This document shows, piece by piece, positions 1 to 6,795 of a DNA stretch of 13,831 nucleotides. A program made the translations under genes and the position numbers. This stretch comes from Streptosporangiaceae bacterium (GTDB lineage: Bacteria; Actinomycetota; Actinomycetes; Streptosporangiales; Streptosporangiaceae), in the NCBI GenBank assembly GCA_030040475.1, contig JASHTQ010000029.1:1-13831 (forward strand). The letters are read 5' to 3'. The number at the start of each line of letters is the position of its first letter. Position 1 is the stretch's first letter. The notes beneath the pieces are model-generated. The model had not been told where the DNA came from and searched no databases. It saw only the letters and a program-made list of their open reading frames with translations.

Positions 1-39
1 TTATTCAGAACGGGAGGTGGTAGCACGGTCGCGAGCCTG

Positions 40-537
40 CTACGGAGCGGGGGGTGCGGGCTTGAGGTAGGCGGTGGACTCGCGGCGCCAGAGGAAGATC
101 ACCGCGCCGAGGCCGACCAGCCAGACGAGCAGGCCGTAGAGGTGGACGAGGACGGATTCCGAGAACGCGAAGCTGTCCAGGTTCTCGATGGTGGCCAGGC
201 CGAAGAACACGGTGCCGGTGACCCGGGCCCAGTTCCGGCCGGCCTGGATCGAGCGGGCCAGCCAGATCCACACGACGGCGGCGATCAGGCCGACGATGAC
301 GTCGAGGGCTCGCAGGCCGGCCACGGTCTGGTTGATCTGGGTGGCGGTGAGGCTCTTGTGCTCATGGGTGAGAAGAGAGCGTGCGGTGGCGTGCGCAGCG
401 GTGATGTTGACGGCGATGCCGACGATGCTCAGGAGCGCTCCGGCGTACATGAACCTGAAGGCCTTCTGCAGGGCCGGGGGCGCGGTCGGGCGGCGGAACT
501 CGGGTATCTGGGCGTGGTCCGGATAGGGCTGGTACAT
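40..537 (-). CDS. Small four-helix membrane protein, paralog 1 (function unknown)
   Basis: Encodes 165 residues from the ATG at 537. I chose this start because an AAGGGA ribosome site lies just upstream and because the first six residues, MYQPYP, match those of the next paralog. A further upstream in-frame start would add 16 residues with no counterpart. After a short Pro-rich cytosolic-looking head come four hydrophobic segments at about residues 26-48, 78-97, 103-122 and 129-150. Shared family marks are FMYAGA at the start of helix 1, NWAR.TGTV.FG before helix 3, and GLLVWLVGLGAVIFLWRR with STAY.K at the C-terminus. It is the last gene of a four-gene leftward operon, 84 bp after paralog 2. 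I know similar unnamed proteins from actinomycetes but no function. An integral membrane location is clear; the role is unknown. Confidence 0.85.
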   Translation of the reverse strand: MYQPYPDHAQIPEFRRPTAPPALQKAFRFMYAGALLSIVGIAVNITAAHATARSLLTHEHKSLTATQINQTVAGLRALDVIVGLIAAVVWIWLARSIQAGRNWARVTGTVFFGLATIENLDSFAFSESVLVHLYGLLVWLVGLGAVIFLWRRESTAYLKPAPPAP

Positions 538-621
538 GGCGGGTCCCTTCGTCGCCGCCGCGGTGAGGCCGGGCCGCTGGGTCACCGCGCTGGCTGACGG
601 CCAGCCTACGGGTGGCGGGCG

Positions 622-1110
622 TCAGGCGGGAGTCCACTTGAAGAAGGCGGTCGAGGCGCGCTGCCAGAGGAAGATCACCGCGCCGAGGCCGATCAGCCAG
701 ACGAGCAGCCCGTACAGGTGGACCACGCCGGACACCGACAGGCCGAACCCGGCCAGCGAGTCGATGGTGGCGATGCCGAACAGCACCGTGCCGGTGATCC
801 TGGCCCAGTTCTTGCCGCCGCGGCAGGCCCGCGCCAGCAAGAGCCAGATGGCGACGCCGATCAGGCCGGCGACGATGAACCCGACAAGCAGGACGTGCTC
901 GCGCGAGTTCACCTGGCTGACGGTGAGCGCCGGGTTCCGCTTCTCGATGGCGCGCTTGGTGGCGCCGAGCGTGGCGAGGTCGATGACGATGCCGATCAGG
1001 CTCGAGGCCGCTCCCGCGTACATGAACCTGACCGCGTTCAGCACCGACTGGGGCGCGGGCGGGCGGCTGGCCTCGGGCATCTGGGTGCTGCCTGGATAGG
1101 GCTGGTACAT
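622..1110 (-). CDS. Small four-helix membrane protein, paralog 2 (function unknown)
   Basis: Encodes 162 residues. The ATG at 1110 follows a strong AGGAGGGA ribosome site. It starts only 12 bp after the stop of the pseudo-hydrolase gene, so the two are almost certainly co-transcribed. It is clearly paralogous to the proteins at 40-537 and 2832-3332. It shares the MYQPYP head, the SRPPAPQSV..AV.FMYAGA entry to helix 1, the SQVN motif in the loop after helix 1, GKNWARITGTVLFG before helix 3, and GLLVWLIGLGAVIFLW plus STAFFK at the end. Hydrophobic segments lie at about residues 27-48, 74-93, 104-122 and 128-149. The loop after helix 1 is charged (TKRAIEKRNP). No catalytic or binding motif is visible. 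Conservation lies mainly in the helices and the short NWAR turn, which suggests membrane packing or assembly. That last point is inference. Confidence 0.87.
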   Translation of the reverse strand: MYQPYPGSTQMPEASRPPAPQSVLNAVRFMYAGAASSLIGIVIDLATLGATKRAIEKRNPALTVSQVNSREHVLLVGFIVAGLIGVAIWLLLARACRGGKNWARITGTVLFGIATIDSLAGFGLSVSGVVHLYGLLVWLIGLGAVIFLWQRASTAFFKWTPA

Positions 1111-1122
1111 GACTGTTCCCTC

Positions 1123-2676
1123 CTACGGGTTTGTCCAGGACCGCAGCAGGCGGTCGTCCACGGTGGTGAGCTGGATCAGGCGGCTGGTCAGCACCACGTG
1201 AGTGCGCCGGCCGCTCGCGGCGACGTGCAGGGTGGAGGCGGCGTCCGGGGTGGCCCCGGCGTGCGCGGCGGTGTCGCCGCGCGGGCTGATCATCCAGCCG
1301 AGGCCGAACCGGCGGCCGTTCGGCAGCGGATCCGTCCGCGCGGTGAGCGCCTCGCGCGCGAGGGGCCGGGGCAGCAGCGACGACCACCGCAGGCCCAGGC
1401 GCACGAGGTCGGCCCCCGTGGACCACAGGCCGCCCGCGGCCGGGATCGCCGGGATCCTGGCCGGGATCGGCACGAACATGCCGTCGGCATTCACCGCATA
1501 GCCGGTCACCGCGGCAGGGCCGATGTCCGCGACGCGGACGGGGAACGACGAGTCGCGCAGGCCGAGCGGGTCGAGGACCAGGCTTGCGGCGGCATCAGGG
1601 AAGGGCATCCCGGTGACGTCGGCGATCAGCTGGCCAAGGACCGCGTAGCCGCCGTTGCTCGGCCTGGCCGTCCGCCGGGGGCCGGTGCAGGGGATGACGG
1701 GGCCGATGAGCGAGGAGAGTTCGGGCACCTCGTCGGCGTACATGCTGGCGGCGGCCGGGTTGGCCACCCCGGCGGTATGGCTGAGCAGGTCCGCGACCGT
1801 GATCGTGTCGTCCGCGAGGCGGACCGCCCGCAGGTGGTCGTTGGCGCGGCTGTCGAGGCCGAGACGGCCCTCGGCGACCAGCCGGAGCACGGCGGTCGTG
1901 GTGACGAGCGCGGAGACGCCCGTAGCGGGGAACCGGTGCCCGGGATCCAGGGGCTCGGCCCGGTCCAGGTCCGCCCAGCCCAGCGCGAGCACCCAGCCGG
2001 ACCCGCCGGCGCTCGTGGGCCCGTCGGCGCTCGTGGGCCCGTCGGCGCTCGTGGGGGCGCCGGCTAGCAGGAGGGCGGCGAGGCCAAGTTCGGCGAAGGC
2101 CTGCTCGGCGATCGCGGCGGCCTCGGGCGGCGGCTCGCCCGTTACGCGGAAGGGAGGCGGCGGCGCGGCGCGGGGATCGCGGATCCGGCCGCCGAGGGGC
2201 AGCATGCGCAGGCCGGTCAGGCGGTGCGGCGGCGCCGCCTCCACCGCGGCGAGGTACCGTATCCCGGCCAGTTCGACCTGGGCCTCGGTGTGCGTGACGC
2301 GCACCACGGCGAGTTCGCCGCGCAGGTCCGAGGCGACCCTTGAGATGCCCTCGACGAGCCGGCCGGCCGGGACCGCGGCCAGGAAGGCGGGGGCGAAGTG
2401 CTGCCCGAGTTCCTGCTCGCCTGGGGCGGTCCAGGCGAGCTCGCCAGCGTCGGCGAACCGCGAGATCACCCACCTCAGCTGGGCAAGCGCGTGGCTTTCC
2501 GGCGGGTCGTCGATGCGCTGCTTGAGCGCGGCCCAGCTGGCCAGGCCGTGCTCCCTGGCGATCGCCGCCTGGGCATCGTGCAGGGCGGCGAACTCGCCCG
2601 CGGCAAGGCGGCGCTTGGCCTCCAGCTGCAGGTAGCGCAGGCTTGGCCGGCTCGGCAGCGGACGTGGCCCGGACAT
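1123..2676 (-). CDS. Three-part protein with catalytically degenerate class C beta-lactamase/serine hydrolase domain
   Basis: Encodes 517 residues; the ATG at 2676 follows GGGAAGGA. Residues 7-56 resemble the short helical motif that precedes ankyrin repeats or hydrolases in many actinomycetes (LPSRPSL...EAKRRL...AREHGLASWAALK). Residues about 62-160 (RWV, HFAPAFLAAVPAGRLV, PPHRLTGL) resemble the NTF2/steroid-isomerase-like N-domain of the clavulanate-cluster ORF12 family. Residues about 225-510 follow the class C beta-lactamase/DD-peptidase fold: GWADLDRAEPL, TAVLRLVAEGRLGLD, LLSHTAGV, GYAVLGQLIADVTG, FGLGW and HAG at 472-474. The catalytic positions are changed. The SxxK site reads GVSA (253-256) and the YxN site reads PSN (339-341), so Ser, Lys and Tyr are all lost while HAG remains. 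No signal peptide is visible. The reading frame is intact, so this looks like a pseudoenzyme (binding or regulatory role inferred), not a decayed gene. Confidence 0.85.
   Translation of the reverse strand: MSGPRPLPSRPSLRYLQLEAKRRLAAGEFAALHDAQAAIAREHGLASWAALKQRIDDPPESHALAQLRWVISRFADAGELAWTAPGEQELGQHFAPAFLAAVPAGRLVEGISRVASDLRGELAVVRVTHTEAQVELAGIRYLAAVEAAPPHRLTGLRMLPLGGRIRDPRAAPPPPFRVTGEPPPEAAAIAEQAFAELGLAALLLAGAPTSADGPTSADGPTSAGGSGWVLALGWADLDRAEPLDPGHRFPATGVSALVTTTAVLRLVAEGRLGLDSRANDHLRAVRLADDTITVADLLSHTAGVANPAAASMYADEVPELSSLIGPVIPCTGPRRTARPSNGGYAVLGQLIADVTGMPFPDAAASLVLDPLGLRDSSFPVRVADIGPAAVTGYAVNADGMFVPIPARIPAIPAAGGLWSTGADLVRLGLRWSSLLPRPLAREALTARTDPLPNGRRFGLGWMISPRGDTAAHAGATPDAASTLHVAASGRRTHVVLTSRLIQLTTVDDRLLRSWTNP
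2008..2055. repeat. 18-bp tandem repeat in linker of the pseudo-hydrolase
   Basis: The plus-strand unit ggcgctcgtgggcccgtc occurs 2.7 times without mismatch. On the coding strand it gives the hexapeptide repeat GPTSAD in the flexible linker between the ORF12-like domain and the beta-lactamase-type domain (residues about 208-223). The 18-bp period keeps the frame, so copy number can vary without breaking the protein. Confidence 0.9.
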
Positions 2677-2831
2677 GGCAGTCCTTCCCTCGCGCCCGCG
2701 GTCCGCTCGGTCGGGCAGGAAAGACTAGCCGTCGATCACGCCTGTGCGACCGGTGAGCTTGCAGCCCTGTCCGCGGACCTGGAGGCGGCCGGAACCACCG
2801 TCCGCCATGATACCGCGCGCCAGGCCGCCGC

Positions 2832-3332
2832 TCACCATGTGGGCGGGTTCTGAGACCTGAAGAAGGCCGTCGAGTCCGGGCGCCAGAGGTAGATGACCGC
2901 GCAGAGCCCGACCAGCCAGCCGAGCAGTCCGAGGAGATTGGCCGGGCTGAACTTGGCGAACCCGAAGCTGCCCAGGCTGTCGAGCGTGTCGAGAGCGAAA
3001 AGCACGGTGCCCGTGATCCGCGCCCAGTTCTTGCCGCGCAGGCAGAACCAGGCCACGAAGAGCCACAGGGCGGCGCCGATCAGGCCGACCACGACGAGAA
3101 AGACCACGACGGCAGACACGAGGTCGTTGACCTGGCTGGGGCTGAACGGCGAGGAGCCCTGCTCGAAGATGCGCTTGATCCGGCTCACCGTGGCGAGGCT
3201 GACGGCAATGCCGACGAGGCTCAGGGCCGCCCCGGCGTACATGAACGTGACCGCGGCCTGTACCGACTGGGGCGCGGGCGGGCGGCGGACGTACGGATTC
3301 TGGTTGCCGCCCGGGTACATGGCTGGGTTCAC
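2832..3332 (-). CDS. Small four-helix membrane protein, paralog 3 (first gene of operon)
   Basis: Encodes 166 residues from the GTG at 3332, which has GGGAG at a proper distance. An ATG at 3320 would give a head (MYPGGNQNPY) closer in length to the paralogs but lacks a ribosome site, so the start is uncertain by four codons. The family marks are all present: RRPPAPQSVQAAVTFMYAGA, SQVN, GKNWARITGTVLF, DSLGSFGF, LLGWLVGLCAVIYLWR and STAFF. Four hydrophobic segments are evident. It is the promoter-proximal gene of the leftward operon and is divergent from the histidine kinase. The gap of 155 bp to the pseudo-hydrolase leaves room for an internal promoter. It differs from the other two in a more hydrophobic second helix (VVVFLVVVGLIGAALWLFVAW). 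Function unknown. Confidence 0.86.
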   Translation of the reverse strand: MNPAMYPGGNQNPYVRRPPAPQSVQAAVTFMYAGAALSLVGIAVSLATVSRIKRIFEQGSSPFSPSQVNDLVSAVVVFLVVVGLIGAALWLFVAWFCLRGKNWARITGTVLFALDTLDSLGSFGFAKFSPANLLGLLGWLVGLCAVIYLWRPDSTAFFRSQNPPTW

Positions 3333-3502
3333 GATCTGGCTCTCCCGGGGTCCTGCCAGGCCCGACCCGGCGTGGGCCGCGGGGTAGATCAGCCAGTTTA
3401 GGCCGAACCCGGGCCAGTTGGGCGGCGGATCGGCGGCTGGGCGACCCGCTCCGTGCGGGCGAGTTCTGGGGCCTGAAGTGGTGTTAGGGGCCAGTTTGGT
3501 TG

Positions 3503-3533
3503 TTGAGACTAAGGGTAGAGCGCGTGTATACCT
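3503..3533 (+). promoter_or_regulatory. Candidate promoter for the two-component operon
   Basis: TTGAGA (3503-3508) and TATACC (3527-3532) are separated by 18 bp, a reasonable match to a housekeeping actinomycete promoter. Transcription would begin near 3539-3541, inside the palindrome described next, leaving a leader of about 110 nt before the ATG at 3651. Called by eye; no transcript data. Confidence 0.4.
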
Positions 3534-3536
3534 AGA

Positions 3537-3615
3537 GTGACGTCACGTAGCGGAAGCGATACAGCGAGAGTGACGAGCGGGGCGTCACGAGGCGTTAGAG
3601 GACGTCACGAGGCGT
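3537..3615. promoter_or_regulatory. Palindrome and phased CGTCACG direct repeats (candidate operator)
   Basis: GTGACGTCAC at 3537-3546 is a perfect 10-bp palindrome. CGTCACG occurs at 3541-3547, 3583-3589 and 3603-3609. The last two sit in the longer direct repeat CGTCACGAGGCGT (3583-3595 and 3603-3615). Spacings of 42 and 20 bp are near whole helical turns, so all copies would face the same side of DNA. They lie just downstream of the promoter candidate and upstream of the kinase start, a place suited to a repressor. Whether the neighbouring OmpR-type regulator binds here is not shown. Confidence 0.45.
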
Positions 3616-3650
3616 GGCGGCACGGGGAAGGCACGGAAGCATGGGCGCTT

Positions 3651-5657
3651 ATGGGTGCGACTCGAGAATCGGGGTCTAGGGCCGGCCGGCGGCTGGCCGC
3701 GCGCAGCGAATCCGCTGCGGCCGTGCTCGACTTCGCGGCCACCGAACTGCTGCGGGACGACACCGCGCTCGGCGCGCTGCCCGAGGTGCTGGCCCGGCTG
3801 GCGGCCCTGGCTGACGCGCGCGCCGCGCTGGCCTTCCAGCCGGCGGTCGGCCAGGCTCCCGCCGTGCTCGCGATGCATCCGGCCGGGTCCTTCGACGCCG
3901 CGCTGCTGGCCAAGATCGGCGCGCGGACCCTGGCGCAGCGCGACACGGCGGCCGACGACATGCTGCTGGCCTACTCGGCTCCCGTCGACGGCAGGTGCCT
4001 GTGCGCGCTGGCGCTGACCGGCGGCACGGCGAGCTGGACCGAGGAGGTCAGGTCCGCCGCGCACGCGATCGCCGCCATGGTGGCGAGCCAGGTCAGGCAC
4101 GCGGGCAGCCCCGCCAGGCTGGCCGAACGGCAGGCGCTGTACACCGCCCTGATCGAGGATTCGCCGAACGCGATCGTCGCCGTGGACGCGGCGGGCCGCC
4201 TGGTCGAGTTCAACGCCGCGGCGGAACGGCTGTCCGGCTACCGGCGCGAGGACGCGCTCGGCCAGCCGCTGTGGGACCTGCTCATGCCCGAGGAGGACCG
4301 GGCCCTGTTCCTCGACCGGGTCCAGGCCGGGTACGGCAAGCCGATGCGCATCCGGCTGCGCCGCGCGGACGGCGGCGAGCGCACGGTCGAGATGACGCCG
4401 GTGCAGGTCACGGCCGGCGCCCGGCGGGTCCTGACCGGGTTCCTGCGCGACATCACCGAGATCGAGCACTCCCACGCCGCGCTTGCCGACCAGACCGAGC
4501 GGCTCAACTGCCTGATCGCGGCGGCGATCCCCGGCATCCTCATCGCGGACGAGCAGGGGCTGGTCACGCACGTCAGCCGGAGTTTCGGCGAGATGTTCGG
4601 CATCGAGGGGCCGGAACAGCTGGTCGGAGCCACGGGTGCCTCCGTGGTACGGCGGATGCAGCCGCTGTTCGCCGACCCCGATGCGTTCATCCGGCGGATC
4701 ACCGAGACGTTCCGGGCCAGGGAGCCGATCACCGGGGAGCAGATCAAGGCCGCCGACGGCCGCACCATCGAGTGCGACTACTGGCCGGTGCTTGTCGACG
4801 GCCGCTACCGCGGCGACCTGTGGCTCGCCTGGGACATGTCGGATCGCGTGACGCTGGCCGAACAGCGCCAGGCGGCGCTCGACGCCGAGCACTCCGCCAG
4901 GCAGCTTGCCGAGCAGGCCCAGCGGCAGCTGACCGAGCAGAACGAGCGGCTGCAGGCGCAGGACGAGGCGCGCAACCAGTTCCTCTCGGTCGTGTCGCAC
5001 GAGCTGCGGACGCCGCTGACCTCGATCGTCTCGTTCAGCGAGCTGCTGCGCGGCGAGGGCGAGGGGCTGACACCCGACGGGCTGAACTTCCTCGACATCA
5101 TCGAGCGGAACGCCAACCGGCTGCACCGGCTGATCGGCGACCTGTTCATGCTGAACAGGCTCGAGATCGGCGCCCTGCCGCTGGACCTGGCCTTGGTCGA
5201 CATCCCGCAGCTCGTCGAGGACGCGGTCAGGAACGCCGCCAGCGACGCCGCACGCCAGGAGGTCACCGTCGAGATCGCTCCCTCCGGCCCGGGAAGCGCC
5301 GGTCCTCCGATCAACGGCGACTCGAACCGGCTGCTGCAGGTGCTCGACAACCTGCTGTCCAACGCCATCAAGTTCTCCCACCGCGGCGGCGTGGTCCAGG
5401 TCTCCGCGACCTGCCAGGACGGTTACTGGCGGATCGACGTGGCGGACTCCGGCATCGGCATCCCGCCGGGAGAGGCCAGCTACCTGTTCAGCCGCTTCGT
5501 CCGCGGGTCGAACGCGCGCTCCGCCGAGGTGCCTGGGACCGGGCTCGGCCTGTCCATCGTGAAGGTCATCGTGGAAATGCACTCCGGGCGTGTCGAGGTG
5601 AGCAGCGTCCTTGATCAGGGCAGCACGTTCAGCGTTTTCCTGCCGGTGGCATCGTGA
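3651..5657 (+). CDS. Soluble PAS/PAS sensor histidine kinase
   Basis: Encodes 668 residues from the ATG at 3651. A GTG at 3537 would add 38 codons, but those have poor third-position GC and carry the operator-like repeats, so I reject them unless the mRNA is leaderless. Order: GAF-like region (about 15-150), PAS 1 (about 160-275, SPNAIVAVDAAGRLVEFN), PAS 2 (about 285-400, IPGILIADEQGLVTHVS), a Gln/Glu-rich coiled coil (about 401-443), HisKA with phospho-acceptor His450 in SVVSHELRTPLTS, and HATPase with N-box DNLLSNAIK (Asn567, Asn571), G1 DSGIGIP (near 600) and G2 GTGLGLS (near 628). All kinase motifs are intact. There is no membrane segment or signal peptide, so it should sense a cytosolic cue; no heme or flavin ligand can be named from the sequence. 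The stop overlaps the regulator start by 4 bp (GTGA), implying translational coupling to its partner. Confidence 0.95.
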   Translation: MGATRESGSRAGRRLAARSESAAAVLDFAATELLRDDTALGALPEVLARLAALADARAALAFQPAVGQAPAVLAMHPAGSFDAALLAKIGARTLAQRDTAADDMLLAYSAPVDGRCLCALALTGGTASWTEEVRSAAHAIAAMVASQVRHAGSPARLAERQALYTALIEDSPNAIVAVDAAGRLVEFNAAAERLSGYRREDALGQPLWDLLMPEEDRALFLDRVQAGYGKPMRIRLRRADGGERTVEMTPVQVTAGARRVLTGFLRDITEIEHSHAALADQTERLNCLIAAAIPGILIADEQGLVTHVSRSFGEMFGIEGPEQLVGATGASVVRRMQPLFADPDAFIRRITETFRAREPITGEQIKAADGRTIECDYWPVLVDGRYRGDLWLAWDMSDRVTLAEQRQAALDAEHSARQLAEQAQRQLTEQNERLQAQDEARNQFLSVVSHELRTPLTSIVSFSELLRGEGEGLTPDGLNFLDIIERNANRLHRLIGDLFMLNRLEIGALPLDLALVDIPQLVEDAVRNAASDAARQEVTVEIAPSGPGSAGPPINGDSNRLLQVLDNLLSNAIKFSHRGGVVQVSATCQDGYWRIDVADSGIGIPPGEASYLFSRFVRGSNARSAEVPGTGLGLSIVKVIVEMHSGRVEVSSVLDQGSTFSVFLPVAS

Positions 5658-6457
5658 AGGGCCGGGTTCTCGTCATCGAGGACGACCAGGACATCTCGCT
5701 GTCCATCAGGACGGTGCTGTCACGCAGCGGCTTCGAGGTGACCAGCGAGGCCGACGGGAAGGACGGGCTGCGCGCCTTCCACTCCGCCCGGCCCGACCTG
5801 GTCATCCTGGACATCGGGCTGCCGACGCTCGACGGGTGGTCGGTGCTCGAGCGGATCCGCGACCTGAGCGACGCGCCCGTACTCATCCTGACCGCGCACG
5901 GGCGGGAGAGCGACAAGGTGCGCGGGCTGCACGGCGGCGCCGACGACTACCTGACCAAGCCGTTCGGCAACTCCGAGCTCGCCGCCAGGGTCGAGGCACT
6001 GCTGCGGCGCCCGCGCAGCGCCGTGCCGCCCGCGGAGGTCTTCGACGACGGCAGCCTGCAGGTCCAGTTCGAGTCGCGCGAGGTCAGCGTGAACGGCCAG
6101 GAGGTTTCGCTGACTCCGACCGAGTACCGGCTGCTGGGCGCGCTGATCAAGCACCCGGGCCAGACCCTCACCCCGGAACAGCTGCTGAAGCTGGCCTGGA
6201 ACGACCCGTTCGGTGTCGGGCCGGACCGGGTCAAGTTCGGCGTCATGCGGCTGCGCCGCAAGCTCAGCCAGAACGCCTCGCCCGGCCGGGATCCCGGCTC
6301 CTCGATCGAGGCCGTCCGCGGCTTCGGCTACCGCTACGTGGCCCCCAAGGCGTTAACCCTTCGTCGGCCCCTCGTCGGCCCCTCGTCGGCCCCTCGTCGC
6401 GGCGGGCCAGGCTGCGCCCGATCTCGTCCGGAGCTCATGGCGCGCAGCCCCGGGTAA
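5654..6457 (+). CDS. OmpR/PhoB-family response regulator, partner of the upstream kinase
   Basis: Encodes 267 residues; the GTG at 5654 overlaps the kinase TGA. The receiver domain (residues 4-118) keeps the acidic pair near 9-11, phospho-acceptor Asp53 (VILDIGLP), Thr80 (LTAHG) and Lys102 (LTKPF). The winged-helix DNA-binding domain (about 130-230) shows LTPTEYRLLGAL, TLTPEQLL, the recognition-helix region VKFGVMRLRRKL, and the closing wing VRGFGYRYV. Family members normally end within a few residues of this point. Here about 37 more residues follow (231-267), encoded partly by an 11-bp tandem repeat and containing a TTA codon at 6353-6355. TTA is rare in GC-rich actinomycetes and in Streptomyces depends on bldA tRNA. 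The tail is probably not structured. Likely targets are its own promoter or the divergent membrane operon (inference). Confidence 0.95.
   Translation: MKGRVLVIEDDQDISLSIRTVLSRSGFEVTSEADGKDGLRAFHSARPDLVILDIGLPTLDGWSVLERIRDLSDAPVLILTAHGRESDKVRGLHGGADDYLTKPFGNSELAARVEALLRRPRSAVPPAEVFDDGSLQVQFESREVSVNGQEVSLTPTEYRLLGALIKHPGQTLTPEQLLKLAWNDPFGVGPDRVKFGVMRLRRKLSQNASPGRDPGSSIEAVRGFGYRYVAPKALTLRRPLVGPSSAPRRGGPGCARSRPELMARSPG
6361..6400 (+). repeat. 11-bp tandem repeat in the response-regulator tail
   Basis: tcgtcggcccc occurs at 6361-6371, 6372-6382 and 6383-6393, followed by a partial copy to 6400. The period is not a multiple of three, so gain or loss of a copy would change the reading frame of the C-terminal tail but not of the DNA-binding domain. 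Confidence 0.9.
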
Positions 6458-6521
6458 AGGGCGCAGACTCCGGCTCCGCCCGTCACCTGACCATCCGGGT
6501 CACGGGCGAAGCCGCCGCCGC

Positions 6522-6577
6522 GGAATGAAACCCCGCTTTCAGCACCCTGGGAGGTGCTGGAACCGGGGTTTCATTCC
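6522..6577. terminator. Large 25-bp-stem hairpin, likely terminator of the two-component operon
   Basis: The arms pair over 25 bp around a 6-nt loop (ctggga). The outer 14 bp (ggaatgaaaccccg with cggggtttcattcc) and inner 6 bp (agcacc with ggtgct) are perfect. The 5-bp middle has one C-C mismatch and one G-U pair. It begins 65 bp after the regulator stop. It is followed by ccccc instead of a T run, as is common for actinomycete hairpin terminators without a U tail. The symmetry would let it act from either side. A mobile palindromic element is the alternative. Confidence 0.65.
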
Positions 6578-6795
6578 CCCCGGGCCACGGCTCAGAGGCC
6601 CCGGCTGCACCACAAACCGCTCAGCGCCACGCTGGCACCACGTCTGGGCGGCCGCGGCGGGACGAAGCCGGCCACCGGTTGCCGAAGAACGGGGCCGAGG
6701 GCACTTCGACATCGTTGGCCGCGCCTGAGAGCCGCAACCGGGATGCAACCAGTGGAGTAACTGGGGCGAATGGGGTATGAGTGCAAACTTGGGTC
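6578..6795 (+). other. Intergenic region before the stand-alone receiver gene
   Basis: No convincing gene is visible. Short open frames in several phases here lack the codon bias of the neighbours and start without ribosome sites. The only structure I can support is the promoter candidate near the right end. Confidence 0.6.
6755..6778 (+). promoter_or_regulatory. Candidate sigma-B-type promoter
   Basis: GAGT at 6755-6758 and GGGTAT at 6773-6778 are 14 bp apart. This matches the published Streptomyces sigma-B consensus GNNT-N14-16-GGGTAY. Transcription would begin around 6785, very close to the ATG at 6796, so the mRNA would have almost no leader. That agrees with the absence of a ribosome site there. 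If real, the receiver gene belongs to a stress regulon. Confidence 0.4.

Noticed and set aside
2677..2831. Plus-strand protein-like reading (ELAALSADLEAAGTTVRHD) in the gap between two minus-strand genes
   Set aside because: It looks faintly like a VOC/glyoxalase fragment, but it is too short, has no start of its own and is probably chance.
3537..3650. N-terminal extension of the kinase from a GTG at 3537
   Set aside because: Third codon positions are only about 58 percent G or C by my count, there is no ribosome site, and the segment holds the palindrome and direct repeats. Leaderless translation remains a small possibility.
3585..5582. Long open frame (665 codons) antisense to the histidine kinase
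   Set aside because: It is a shadow created by the high-GC codon bias of the kinase. Its product has no recognisable domain, whereas the plus strand shows every kinase motif.
6525..6786. Several short open frames after the two-component operon
   Set aside because: They overlap the hairpin, lack ribosome sites and codon bias, and match nothing I recognise.
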